Source: Dipylidium caninum (taxonomy: Eukaryota; Platyhelminthes; Cestoda; Cyclophyllidea; Dipylidiidae). Taken from it: a DNA stretch of 64,000 nucleotides. The DNA is taken from positions 62,001-126,000 of the forward strand of contig QEYB01000338.1 of NCBI GenBank assembly GCA_017562135.1, given 5' to 3'. The position numbers and the translations under genes were made by a program. Of this stretch, positions 34,301-45,569 are shown piece after piece. Numbering within the stretch: the first letter of the stretch is position 1; every line of letters starts with the position of its first letter. Below the pieces are notes generated by a model. The model was given only the letters and a program-made list of their open reading frames with translations. It searched no databases and had not been told where the DNA came from.

Positions 34301-37300
34301 AGCACACGCGAACCCACGAAAGGGTCTGAGAGAGGGCGAGGTGGTGGGCGGAGGCAGCACTCCACACCTCACCGATGGCAAGGTAAGGGCGAATGAGTTG
34401 CATCGCCACTGTATCAACTCCGTCCAACTCACCGCCGCCCCCTCCGCCTTGTTACATGTGTGATTTAATCCCCAGCCCGAAAAAAACTCTGGGAACACCT
34501 CGTTCCCCTCTCACCTCCCCGTGGCCCAGTTTAGCATCCTCCGGCCTGCGTGTGTTTGATTTCTCCTCAGTTGAGACGGCTAGCGCCAGTAGACTTATAC
34601 GCGTTTTTGTGGTAAGTGTGCGTATGCGCAAGAATCCCGCTTTCCCTATTTCTTCTACCCCTCCCCCTCCACCCCAGCGACCATCCCCCAGCACATATGT
34701 CGGCGCGCTGCATGGGTAGCGCGGGCAGAGGGAGGGGGGGGCCGCGAGGGAGGGAGGAAGGGAGGACTGGAGGGAGGGAGTGGCATAGAGGGGAGAAGGC
34801 GAATTTTCGCACCGGAATGTGATGTGCGTGTTCACGAACTTCTGTGCAAATTAAGAATGATGTTCGCCTACTCACTCACCACAGGAGAGAGGGGAGGAGG
34901 GACGCAGAGTTGGGGGGGAGGAGGGGGCGGGGGCGGGGGATGGGGATGGGGACTTGCATACACCGCCCCTCTTTCGCACACCACCCCAACTCAGCAGGTG
35001 AAGGTTTGTACTAACTGGCCCACAGGTTTGCGTGCGTCTCCTGGTTAGGTGTTATCGTCTTCGCATTCCTCGTGTTCACCCAGTTTCTTTATAGCATCCC
35101 CCAGCAAGTGTGTTGGAGTGTGTGTATTCCCATCCACCTGGGACAGACGATAAATCCTGTGTGTTTGTGTGTGTTTGGTGGTGGTGGTGGTGGTGGTGGT
35201 GGCGGTTGAGTTCGCGTGCAAAGCTGAGACTGACGCCAGTGGTGTGTGAGCAAAGCCACCGCTACCGACGGAAGCCTCTGCCGACGCCACTGCGTTTGTT
35301 GTACACCAGCAGCACGGAATTTTCAGTGGCTTGTTCAAACAGGCGTCATTGTCGCCTTTTTTATATGTATATAAATTCAAACCCCGATTCTTATCAGCCA
35401 CCAGTTGTGCATCACACATGTCTATTTTCTGTATATTACTCCAGTCGAAGTAAATTTAAAATAATAAAATACAGGGAAAGCGCGCAGTTAGAGAATCCCC
35501 AGCCCCAGCGAAGGCAGCATTCGACGCTTCAACGGATCGACTTCGAATTTCGTGGGCGTTTCGGTTCGACATTTATCGTCTGGGTCGAGCATGTTAAGCG
35601 AAGAGAGCAAATATTCAAATCAAACGTTGTGCATCAGCATATGAATTTAATTAAGTGAAGGCAAAATTATTAAAAATGTTGAAATACTTTGAAGTAGTGG
35701 GACAGTTGATCTGAGCCAGTGCTAATTCTGCTGTTCCCCCAAAGAAGATAGAAAAAATGACTATTAGAAGTTGTGAAAAGCACCTTTTTCACGTAAAAGG
35801 GTAAAAATTTCTGGGAGTTTAGTAGTGGAAACAAAGGGGATATACAACCGACCCACGACATAAAGTGAAAGTGTTTGAAACTTTGAATGAGACTGGATAA
35901 AAAGTTAATTATAGTCAGGAGCTGCTCCAACCTGTGGAACATCTCCCATACCTCGAAAATGTGAAGCGAGTGATTGCAAATATTCTTTTTCTCATAGGCG
36001 ATTGAAAGAGCAAAAGATGAAAATAATAGTCTATGGCAATTTATTTGGAGTTATTTCATTAAACACCATTATTTTCAAACCTGCTTATTGAAACGGATAA
36101 AAAAAACTCGTGATGAATACACGGAGAACCACTTCACGCTCTACAACCTCGAGAAGAAGGAGAATCTCCCGGACACGCATTTTTGTGTAAAGTAAATATT
36201 TGGGGCAAGGACTTTCGATTTGGGCTTATTAAACTCCCCGAAAGAGTGAAGAAATTTTAGAGGCATTGACGAGTAGTAACGGAGCACCTCCATTCCTGTA
36301 CTCTCGCGTGGTCGCCTGACTCCCGGGCGGTGGCGAAACCCAAGCTCTCCCCTAGGCTAATTGCGCCTCTGGTTCCGTCCCGCCGACTTGTTAGGACTGC
36401 GGAAAAGGCCTGGGACAGAGTGAAAGCCCACACTATCACCTCATATTATAGAAGGGAAGAAATAGAAAACAGTCGTCCCCTAATGACCAAATTCTGGTAT
36501 CGAGAAGTTCCGTTTCGATCAAGGTTTTGCGACAGAATAGGCTGCGTGATGACGCAATGGAAATAGAATCTTGTCTTCCTCGCCTCCGCCTCCGCCCTAA
36601 ATGTGGCTAACAATGCCTCAGTTATATATTCTCTGAAAGCCGAATAACGTGTGGAAATCACGTTTCTGATTATTTACTGAACATTTCTACCTGCACGAAA
36701 ATTTCAGGTGGCACTTTGATATGCGGAATTGTCCATGGCAGGAGGGATAATGTTGTTTCGCGCCACATTATCAATTGCGTCAAATTTAAGTTCTCCATTC
36801 TTGGTTACTTTACACGGATAACTTAATAAGACACTGGGGAAGGCGATGATTTGTGTTGTAGGAGCACATTTCGCGCATTTCTTTCCCCACCGCTGTTGTG
36901 GCATTATTCCATTTGAAAATCAAAGGGCCATTTTATAGTGAAGGACACAAACCACATAGCAGTGTCTCACGTATTCCCTCCTATTGCCTCCTCAATTTCA
37001 GAAGTATCCACCCAAATTGTGGATATCCCAAAATCACCATATTGTGGGTCTTTTGGAGTCCAGTGAATGGGGATAGGGCAAACACCTGCGGGTACGAGAG
37101 GCCGAATCAAGAGGGGATAGGATTTCATCCCACCACTGACTCACTCGCCCCTTACGCTAATGGGGCGAGTGGAGGGGGTCTGGGCAGGGGAGGAAAGAGG
37201 CCGTCACTGACACGGCCACCACCTGAGAAGAGCTCAAATAACCGCCGATCGAGGAAGCACTTTGCCACGGGCCGGACACCTCTCGCAATGCATGCAGCCT

Positions 37301-38872
37301 ACATTGGGTAGATGGACGACCCACTACGGAATAATGCCTCAATTACACAATCTTCTCGTGTCTATCCGCCCCGTAGCTGTTATATATTACCAGCGGGGTT
37401 TAATAAAAACATGCCAGTCTTTCAAAGAGCTCATTCTGCGAGCCTATCTTAACGTTATATGAGAGTGTTAATGTGCCTTTAACCTCAAAGTAAGAAGGCC
37501 GTCCATACGAATTGCATCTAGAAATTATAGTATAAAGTGAGCGTGTACTTACGAAATACAAATAAAGACAAGGGGAGGAGAAAGAGTGAGGCCACGAATG
37601 TGCTGTTCTGCGGCGGCATCGAGGAAATGGATTAAGAAGCAATGAACGGTCAAAGTTGGCAATCAACACCTCCCGCGTTGATTTGAATAAATCAACCATA
37701 ACTCATGGCATTAAGCATATATGAAACATTGGAGAAGTTGGCTTTAAGGCCTTCCAGCGCGCAATTTATGGGTGTCTCGATAAAACGAAGATAAAAGTGT
37801 TAACACTCCCTCCGGGCATGATTAGGCAATATCGGTAATGGCAAACTGGTGAAGACATCAAGCGGCACTTTGACGGCAAAATTAGGCCAAAATCCTCACG
37901 GCACAACGTGTCTACGCCTAAATTTCGATTGAAAAAGATGAGCCCAGGCGAGAAAACCTGAACAGCGCCTGGGTGCCCCAACGTGTGGACAAGTAAAGCC
38001 TTAAATCCGCGACATTGTCATTTCATATGACAGAATTGCACACCACACATACAGGAGGCGAATTGTGTGTTCGTTCGCCTCAAAGTTTACGCAAACAAGA
38101 GTATTTGGAGCTGTAAATAATTTCAGCAAGTGAGTGTGTTTTTTATTACTAGCAGCACATAAGTAAGACTCAAATGATCACCTGACATGTAGGTGAACGG
38201 AGTTATTTCCAGAAAAATGGATGAGTACGTGAGAAAGGCTCATAAAATTCCGAAATGGGGATACGTAAAGTTTCCTTCAAACCCGAAGCGATATTTCGTA
38301 AATCTTGCAGCCTAAACTGTCCCTCATGTTAGGCATAATATCGTGTTTGCATGGTGATATTTTTGTGACACACATTCCAGTCACCCTAATTTGATCCATT
38401 TGTGACAAGTCAGAAATGAAGAATATAACCGGCACCCTCATAAGTTGTTCTGCTTCTTTCAGACTTCCGCAGAATTTCTCATTTGTTTGATTTCGAAAAT
38501 GTCTAACCTGTCGGGTCGGCTAGGGATGCTGACGACTTTTGTTGAATTAACCTCGAGACCCTGACTTCGTCCCATCTTCACGGGCAAGTGGTCATCGTTC
38601 CACGACGTCTCTTTAGCATCTCAAAGTTGGGAATTATGCCATTGGGTTCAAATACACGTTTCGTAATTTACCACACGTGTACATAATGTTAATTAGGGCG
38701 GATGACATTAAGAGATGGAAAATAGGGGAAGGAAGAAATCATGCTGCCACTTACCGATATGCTTCGATTCCGCAACTCTACTCGGTTTCCCCTGTTTCCT
38801 GCGCTTTTGGGCAATCAGGTCACCTCCCTCATGGGTCGTCTGACGCTTCTCTGCTGTCATTGCGGTCGCCAT
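28329..38872 (-). CDS. zfh1: ZEB / zfh-1 family zinc-finger homeodomain transcription factor, complete (about 571 aa)
   Basis: Nuclear sequence-specific repressor. Four exons: 38872-38755, 32670-31412, 28743-28608 and 28531-28329; phases close to 571 codons plus TGA. Exon 1 carries KRRKQGKP (residues 23-30), matching the RRKQ repression motif at the N-terminus of ZEB, SALL and FOG proteins, known to recruit NuRD. Exon 2 encodes three C2H2 fingers (about 87-168; [19 protein letters not shown] is a ZEB signature), a homeodomain (about 198-252, helix 3 [15 protein letters not shown]) and PLDLTVSK (268-275), a PxDLS-like CtBP-binding motif. Exons 3 and 4 encode the C-terminal finger cluster ([40 protein letters not shown]). 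The two finger clusters flanking a homeodomain define the family. The protein is about half the length of vertebrate ZEB1. Introns are 6.1 kb, 2.7 kb and 76 bp. Identification is strong; the starting ATG is the only one that fits. Confidence 0.93.
29820..29920. repeat. C-rich polypyrimidine tract in ZEB intron
   Basis: About 100 bp made of CCCT/CCTC-type runs on the plus strand (purine-rich on the transcribed sense), within the second intron of the ZEB-type gene. Confidence 0.7.
30012..30202. repeat. TG/CG and CA microsatellites in ZEB intron
   Basis: Plus strand 30012-30054 is a GTGC/GTGT alternating tract and 30166-30202 is a CA-rich tract, with unrelated sequence between. Alternating purine-pyrimidine DNA of this kind can adopt Z-form; no coding potential should be read from the overlapping frames. 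Confidence 0.75.
32723..32760. repeat. GGA trinucleotide run (CTC on the sense strand) upstream of ZEB exon 2
   Basis: About a dozen GGA units on the plus strand. Read on the gene strand it is a CTC run ending some 50 bp before the exon 2 acceptor, so it may act as an extended polypyrimidine tract. It makes an artificial poly-leucine reading frame that should not be counted as protein. Confidence 0.85.
34725..34953. repeat. Two G-rich tracts (34725-34783 and 34890-34953)
   Basis: Runs of three to eight G separated by one to four bases on the plus strand, i.e. C-rich on the sense strand of the ZEB-type gene. The spacing satisfies the simple G-quadruplex pattern several times over. Located in the 6.1 kb first intron. 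Confidence 0.8.
35158..35204. repeat. TG then GGT microsatellite
   Basis: A short GTGTTTGTGTGTG tract passes directly into about nine GGT units, in the first intron of the ZEB-type gene. Confidence 0.85.
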
Positions 38873-41800
38873 GGTGAGTACGCCAGTTGAAATGTGATGA
38901 TCAGGTTGAGCACTGCTCAATCCTCGAGATGTGCACTCCGATCTACCCACGTGCCACGCTGGCACCTGCTTTGCCACAATCCGATATCGATTCACGCGGG
39001 GTCAGCACAGTGCGCCCATCGACCCAGCGCAGAGTTCAAGTGCAAAGGGAAGGGGGAATAGGACGGGGGACACGTGAGAGCTGACTGCTGCGAAATTTTG
39101 CTCGACTCAGCTACGGCGATGATAATTATTTCAGCACAGTTAGCTTTTCGTGTCTATTATTTTGACGATAATACCAACCAGTATGATCAGAAGTGAGTGG
39201 CATATACCAAAGTTCCGAGTCATCCTCTCAGTGAAGACCAGTTTGGATGCGAGAAAAGGCCGTAAAAACTACCTTTGTTAGGGGAAAGTCGAAGAATCAA
39301 AGAGACGTTGGTAGTAGGCTTATTATTAACTCTCCCAAAGCAGTCTTGTCGGAATGTTTAAAAGAGACTTACATACATATTTCAGCAATTACAGTAAATG
39401 AGGCTGGTGGAACATACTATTATGAGAGATGTGAAGTAAAGAAAGCTCTTGTTCATCCACGATCCTTCCTCAGTTGGGCTCTTAAAATACCAGGGTGACA
39501 GGTAGATAATCCGCCTGCTGGTGTCATTTCATACCGTGGGAGTTGCGAAAAATCAATGCTTTTTCGTCGCTGGGTTGGATAGACGAGAAAGTTGGGAGGA
39601 GCGGTGAACTCCCAGCCGGGTGACGAGCGAGCGGATCCTCGGTCCCGAATAATCGATTGCCAATAGGCCACCCCGAGGTGCGGGGAGAGGCGTTTGACGG
39701 GGGTGAGCAACGATCCGCCCGATCGATAGTCCTGTGTACCCGCCCAACTTCTCCTCACGACTAAACATCGATTCATCTGCTCACATTTCAACACCGCAAA
39801 AGTGGAGCGTTTTTCTTCTAATGGATTCACATTTCTCTTTCTTATTAATAATGCGGAAGTGTTTGTTTCTGGGTATGTAGCAAAAGATGAAGTGGCAACT
39901 CGGGATTGTGTAGTAGTGCTGAAAAATTTAGACAAGACATTGGCGATAAAATCTCCAAAGGGTCATTTGTGAGCTAGGAAAAGTCCAATTCGTTTTGTTT
40001 ATGGAAATCGGAGGGAATCTTATGGAGTCAAACAAGAACAGAAAGAAGAAAGTGGTTTTAGGGAGGAGGGGTTTGCGAGGGAAGGGCAGAATAAAGGGAA
40101 GCAGAAAAGTTTTACCTTTCCTAGATGAAATTTTGAGGGGACTGCTGGTTACCACTGACTGGGGATCACGCAAACCCACCGAAAGTACCCCACCTGCTTG
40201 TAGTTGGCAGGTGGGAGACAAAAATAAATTGTGGAGTCACGCAAACTGCGTTGCCGACAACGACAACGAGCACGATTGTACACACGCGTGCTCCATCTCA
40301 TAATTGCTTGTCGTTTGGCTAATCCTTCTTCCTCCCCGTCCCCCTCCCGGTTTATCGCCCCCTCTCTTTTCTGCCAGCGCTCTCACCGGGCGAAATCTCA
40401 TGAAAAGGTGTTTGCTTTGCCCCAATCTCCCCTGGCCACCATCGCCACCACCACCTCTTCCACGCTGCATAGGGGAAGATTTGAGTAATTGCCAATTAAG
40501 CCAGCCTAAATCCATGGATTTACTCTAGTCCACTGGTGGTAGGAGAGAGGCATGGAAAAGCGGAAAGATGCTACCTTTGTATATGGTTTAATTGTGTGTG
40601 TGTGTTTCAGCGTGCAGATAAGCCGGTGCAGAAACCATTTCTTCCTTTATTTGTATGACGATAGGCACCGGTGCAAGCAAAACAATATAATTTTTTATAT
40701 GACGAACAATCCTTTAGTTATAGAGTCGCACTTAGCGACTGTAGTATTTTCCACTTTTAGGCACCTTTTTGTTAGCTTTTACTTGGAAAATTGGTCTAAT
40801 TGCTTCACCAGAGTGCAAGGAAAGAAGCATTCGGTCCAGTATTTCATTTCACATAAATTAATTCTCCTAATTCGGCATATGTTCCGTGAAATATTCTAAG
40901 GCGGTCAACAGCCCCAGGAGGTAGTCGTTGTTTCTACGCGAAGTCTACCAGACAGAATGGTCTGGAATCTTTCGGATAGCCCTTGTGCCTATACAAACAT
41001 CCCACTATTCAGCTAATACCTCCGTTCGGGTCAGTTAAAATGAATGAGTAGAGACAAGTTGCACGAAGATTACGCAATCATACTTTATGGAAGGAAGTTT
41101 ACGCTTAAATAAGCTATGAATAAGTACAAAAGGCAACTGAGGCCTTTCTAATGTTTGAGTGGGGAGGAGGGGAAATGTGCTATTACGGTCATTTGGCCGT
41201 AAGCTTTAATTAATCGAAAATGCACCTTCCTCATTGTGTATCACAAGCACTTAACTCGGCAAAGGCGGGGCAGGAGAGGCAACCCCTCTGATAACTTCAA
41301 TTTGGAAAAAGTGTGGAGGCCATCTACCAACGTCATGTTAGCCTGTTTAGATACTGATAACATTCCGAAAATTAAACTTGTAATCTTCCTGCTTCGCCTC
41401 GTCAATTGTCGAACGAAGAGGGGGAGGCGAGGAGGACAGAAGGAGCCAGTGATAATTACGCCTGATGATAATTATCACCAGGTATGCGAATATTGCCGGC
41501 AGGGAGCATCTGTCGCCAGTTGAAATTACTTCCGTTCCTTCCTGCTCGTCTCTTCCACCAACACTGCCGGGCCCGTCAGCTACCCCGCTCCGGAAGTTGG
41601 GACCAATTTGCCCCTATTTCTGACACTAATGAGAGTGCCAATGGTGATATAAGGTACAATGAATTGCAGTGCTCTAATACAACGGAGTGAGGAGATAAAA
41701 GTTACAATTCCTATTTATTCTGAATGTATTGGTCAACGTTCCAACGCATTTCTTTCGGATATTAGCAGGATTTTAACTGGCCACCTTTTCAGGTTATTTA

Positions 41801-43588
41801 TTTTTCGAGCTAAATCGGTTCTGAACTTTTTTGCTGAGAGCGGCCGTTTTATTTTTTTGGGGGCAAAAATAATTTTAGACACGTTTATGAGGGATCCTCT
41901 TGGCGAACAGCAAAGGAGAACCCGGCTTTCACACAAGTATTACAAATGGTAATTCCCACTATCCAAAACATGCTCACTCACCATTCTTGCTCTCAATTGT
42001 ATGGAAGACGTGGAAGCAGAATTTTACTTGCCGCATTTGTTGACACCTCATGTTTTCCGTGTTGGATACGTTGAAGTCTGAACAAATTCAAGTGGAATGA
42101 TCATAGTCTACTGAGATTTAACAGTAGGGAGTACAATACCCATTGGAAAACAGACATTTGTGCAAACTTGTGTGATGTTAATGATAACCATGACAGCGGC
42201 ATGTTTGTTTCTTATTAGCAGCATTTTCAAAGATTACCCATGGATCCAGATTGCTATAGGAAAACTTCATTTCTAGAGAGGCAGTGAGAGAATATTCGAA
42301 GAGTACTCTCGTAGTTTCTGCGCCTACTAGAGCTATACTCCTAAAGACGTTAGTCGGGACAGAATGTGCCACAATCCTATTCTCCTTAGTGAAGAATATT
42401 CTTTTTAACCCCAGTGGCATAGTAGCATGCGCAAAAAATAGAAACTATATGTTTTAATGTCTCTTTAATTGTCTCGGATTCATATCCTTTACTTCCTTAA
42501 ACACAGATTGGGCGGTGTGACTAGAAAAGCGCTTATATAGTCTCCACCACATTTTATTAAGATTTTGAGTAGAACCATGACTCATGCGGAACTCGAGACA
42601 ATAGAAATTAATCTTAACTGAAAATAATGATGTACATACAGGTAGGGTTTGGTGGTAACCTGAAGATCTATGGCAAACAATTATTTACATATCCCTTTAA
42701 GTTTCAAGTTGTTGCGACTGATGCAACGGTTCATATACCTGCACCTTCCAGTGTGCTATCAAATCAAGCCGCTGCGCGCTGTCTTTAACGTGCATAATAA
42801 GCCCACATTAAACCCGTAATGATGGTGAATTTTCACCGAAAAAGCGTAAGCCCGATGTTGATTACGCTTTCACATAAAAGATTCTGGTCTTTGAGATGAA
42901 ATGACGCTCATGGTCGAATAGCTCACAGACTGATTCTGAAAAATATAAAACCTAAGATGAAAAGTCACTGCATGTAGCAATGCAACGTAAGTTGATAAGT
43001 GGGCGTTGCATCTATTTATCAAATCTGAAAGTAACCACCGTTTAAATGGCGCAAATTTAGCAGTCTTCGGCACTACTTGTCTAATGTTCTATAGATCCCA
43101 GCTTAATTTCGACGCGTTTAATAATATCAGTTATACACAAACCAAGATGAATCGGATTACCGTTGAGTCAAGCGTGAAACATCCCCTTGTAATCCACTTC
43201 AGTATTGCGTACCTATGAACTTGGTCCATACAAATGTTAAACGGCCAAAACACGCTACGAATACGCATTGGATGGATCTGGCCTTACCATCACAATTCAT
43301 GAGCGTCTTAACAGTAAGTAACTGCACTAATTACCTGTCTCAGAATTATTCACGCCACATAACTAGCCTAATAATGAGCACATCGACCCATGTTAGCGTA
43401 GTGTGTGCGCGACTTGGGTTATTGAAAACATGGTAGGATTGCGCCGCCCCAGAAGTCAGAAGGCATGTGAGTTTACGTGATTATTAGGAAGCAACAACAA
43501 ATTAATAGAGAAATGGGAAAAACAATAACTGGGGAACAACCAGGAAATGGTGGTGAGAGCAGCGGCAAAGATATGTGAATTCTATTAC
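38873..43588. other. 4.7 kb upstream region of the ZEB-type gene, no gene supported
   Basis: Should hold the 5' UTR and promoter of the ZEB-type gene at its left end and the 3' flank of the reductase gene at its right end. Several frames of 60-160 codons exist, the longest at 39453-39935 on the minus strand, but composition and lack of any family resemblance or splice pattern argue against coding. A long region without genes upstream of a developmental regulator is a plausible place for enhancers; that is inference. Confidence 0.4.
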
Positions 43589-44593
43589 TCAATTAGTCTT
43601 CTGCTTGCGAAGGTGTCGGTCTCGTGCGCGAATCATCCTCTTTGTCACATAGGAGGCCCACAGGCAAGGAGGGACGAGACGGAAATATTGCCGTTCCAAC
43701 GCATGGTAAAAGTAACCACAACCGCTAGTTTCGACGCCCAACATACTCAACGCTGAGTTTGCGTAAGTTTTGGCAGAAGGAATGAAAGCCGAAGTGCGCT
43801 TAATCCCTGACATGTTTGTGGCAACGAACGAAGGGGCGAACAGTTGCGCACGAACACAAGTATCCTTCAATTCGATCGCTATCGCGTTAGTGAAATTGGC
43901 AACGTAGGCCTTCGTGGCAGCGTAAACTGAGAGGTAGGGGACTCGTAGGAGACCAGATAGGGAGCCAAGGTTAATCAAGTAGCGATGAACACCCTTCACG
44001 GGTAATGGGTCGTTTATCATCTTAGGTAAAGCTATGCGCGTGAGTTTCGTCAGCGCGGTTACGTTGACTGTGATGATGTCTTGACAGAACGAAGGAGTGA
44101 GGAATGGACTGTCGCATAGCGTATCAGGGTATGGATACGATAAACCGACGTTATTAATAAGACATGAAATTGAAGAAAGACCCTCAATTTCAGACTTTAA
44201 TTGATCATATGAAAAGGCATCCTATGGAAAACAAAAACTGTAAATATCATAAAACAAGCGACAGGGTTGTAGAACTCATACAATACCTACCTTAGTGAAA
44301 TCTGCGACAAAAATCTTGGTTTCTACCTTATGCTCGCTTTTCAACTCTGACGCAACTGCTTCCAACTTTTCTTTGGTGCGGCTGATGAGAAATATGTTCA
44401 AACCCTCGCTAGCCAAAATTTCGGCGAATGCTTTACCAATGCCATCAGTCGATCCCGTGATAATGGCCCACTCTCCCGCTTTCCTTAGATCTCCACGTTT
44501 ACATAAAAATCGTCGGAGAACAAAATAAACAAGAACAGGCCATGACAGATATAGGCCCAATGGAAAAGACCAGGGCACTGATGGCACAGACAC
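43589..44593 (-). CDS. HSD17B12: Very-long-chain 3-oxoacyl-CoA reductase / 17-beta-hydroxysteroid dehydrogenase type 12-like (N-terminal exon not found)
   Basis: ER-membrane short-chain dehydrogenase of the fatty-acid elongation cycle, reducing 3-ketoacyl-CoA with NADPH. Two exons are clear: 44593-44291 and 44221-43589. The first encodes a hydrophobic N-terminal helix (LSWPVLVYFVLRRF) and the cofactor motif TGSTDGIGKAFAEIL; the second holds NNVG, the catalytic serine region (NLGSLSGLLRVPYLSVYAATK) with its YxxxK, and a basic tail ending RKQKTN. SEHKVETK followed by FVADF matches the HSD17B12 / LET-767 group. Oddity: in the coding frame a stop codon lies just before 44593 and the exon has no ATG upstream of the cofactor motif, so the start must come from an upstream exon spliced at the AG at 44595-44594. 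An ATG at 44600 is in a different frame. Family assignment is firm. Confidence 0.9.
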
Positions 44594-44600
44594 CTAGCAT

Positions 44601-45569
44601 GGTATACGGTAAAGCGAACTGAGAGGTTAGCGGCGAGCGATTGGTTGGTATCGCCTGCTCCTATTTGGGTGCTAACTAATTGCCGTCAGAAATAGTAGCA
44701 TGAAAATCCCTATTGAAAGCTTATTAAGTTGCCTTTGAAAGTAAAATAAAAGTTAATGAGGTGAATTGAATTTTATGCGTTTTATTGACTGAATCGGGAC
44801 ATCTTTCAAACTTCAAGGCACCGTGTAGCCACTGGGAGCTGATTGGCTATCATTTTATACCAATTTCACATCAGAGCTGTGGGTGATCGTATAGAGGATA
44901 TTTCATATTTATTATAGTAACCTACGTGTGGATTTCCTCTGTGGCGTCTGATAAATCGCGATATAGTCAAACGCTTCTCGTTTTACTAATTTAAGCCATT
45001 ACATTTAGCGTGCCTTGCATACCGCAGCGAAGTTTTTAAGCCTATAAACTACTCGGCAGGTGTTTTTTGCTGAACCCGTGACTGGTACATTTTAATCTTA
45101 GTGTTCTTTTTGCTCCTCTCCGCTTACAGTCTCGCGTAATGTCGTGAATTAATTTGCAGTAACATTTTGCCTATGCCCCAATAAACATTTCTTCTGTGAC
45201 GCCAATATCACCTACTTTTTGCGTGTTATTTTTTTGAAATTATCTATCTTTACTCTCTACATTACCCCTCTACCGTTGTCGTGTTTTAAGATTCAAGGAA
45301 TGATCTTCAGTTATCAAATCGAGCTCTTTAGTGTTTAATTACCCTAATTACAGTCTATACCTGTTTCGAATTGAGCGGTTTGTTTGCAGTTTTTAGTTGC
45401 TATTATTAAGGTTTTTAAAATGTCCTGGAACCTTGTTTCATTATCTTGCTGCAAGTCGCAAATACAACTCCCCCTCCTTCCTTGTTTTTCATTATAGTCT
45501 CGTCCGATACTCTTTCAAGCCTGATGTAACTAATTTCCTCTTCTATTTCATAATCCTTAGGTGTTATAT
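44601..45569. other. Divergent intergenic region
   Basis: Separates the reductase (minus) from the mitochondrial SSB gene (plus). It should contain the missing first reductase exon and both promoters. AT-rich, no recognised motif. Confidence 0.35.

Larger units (their letters stand above)
32671..38754 (-). other. 6.1 kb first intron of the ZEB-type gene
   Basis: Runs from the GTAAGT donor after exon 1 to the CCAG acceptor before exon 2. Apart from the simple repeats listed separately, I see no gene inside it on either strand; open frames of 60-180 codons overlap low-complexity tracts. Confidence 0.7.

Noticed and set aside
34393..35658. Several frames of 65-180 codons with poly-Trp, poly-Gly or poly-Thr runs
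   Set aside because: They are translations of GGT, G-rich and TG simple repeats within the ZEB intron.
39453..39935. 160-codon open frame on the minus strand
   Set aside because: No family resemblance, biased composition and no splice or promoter context; likely chance in GC-richer sequence upstream of the ZEB-type gene.
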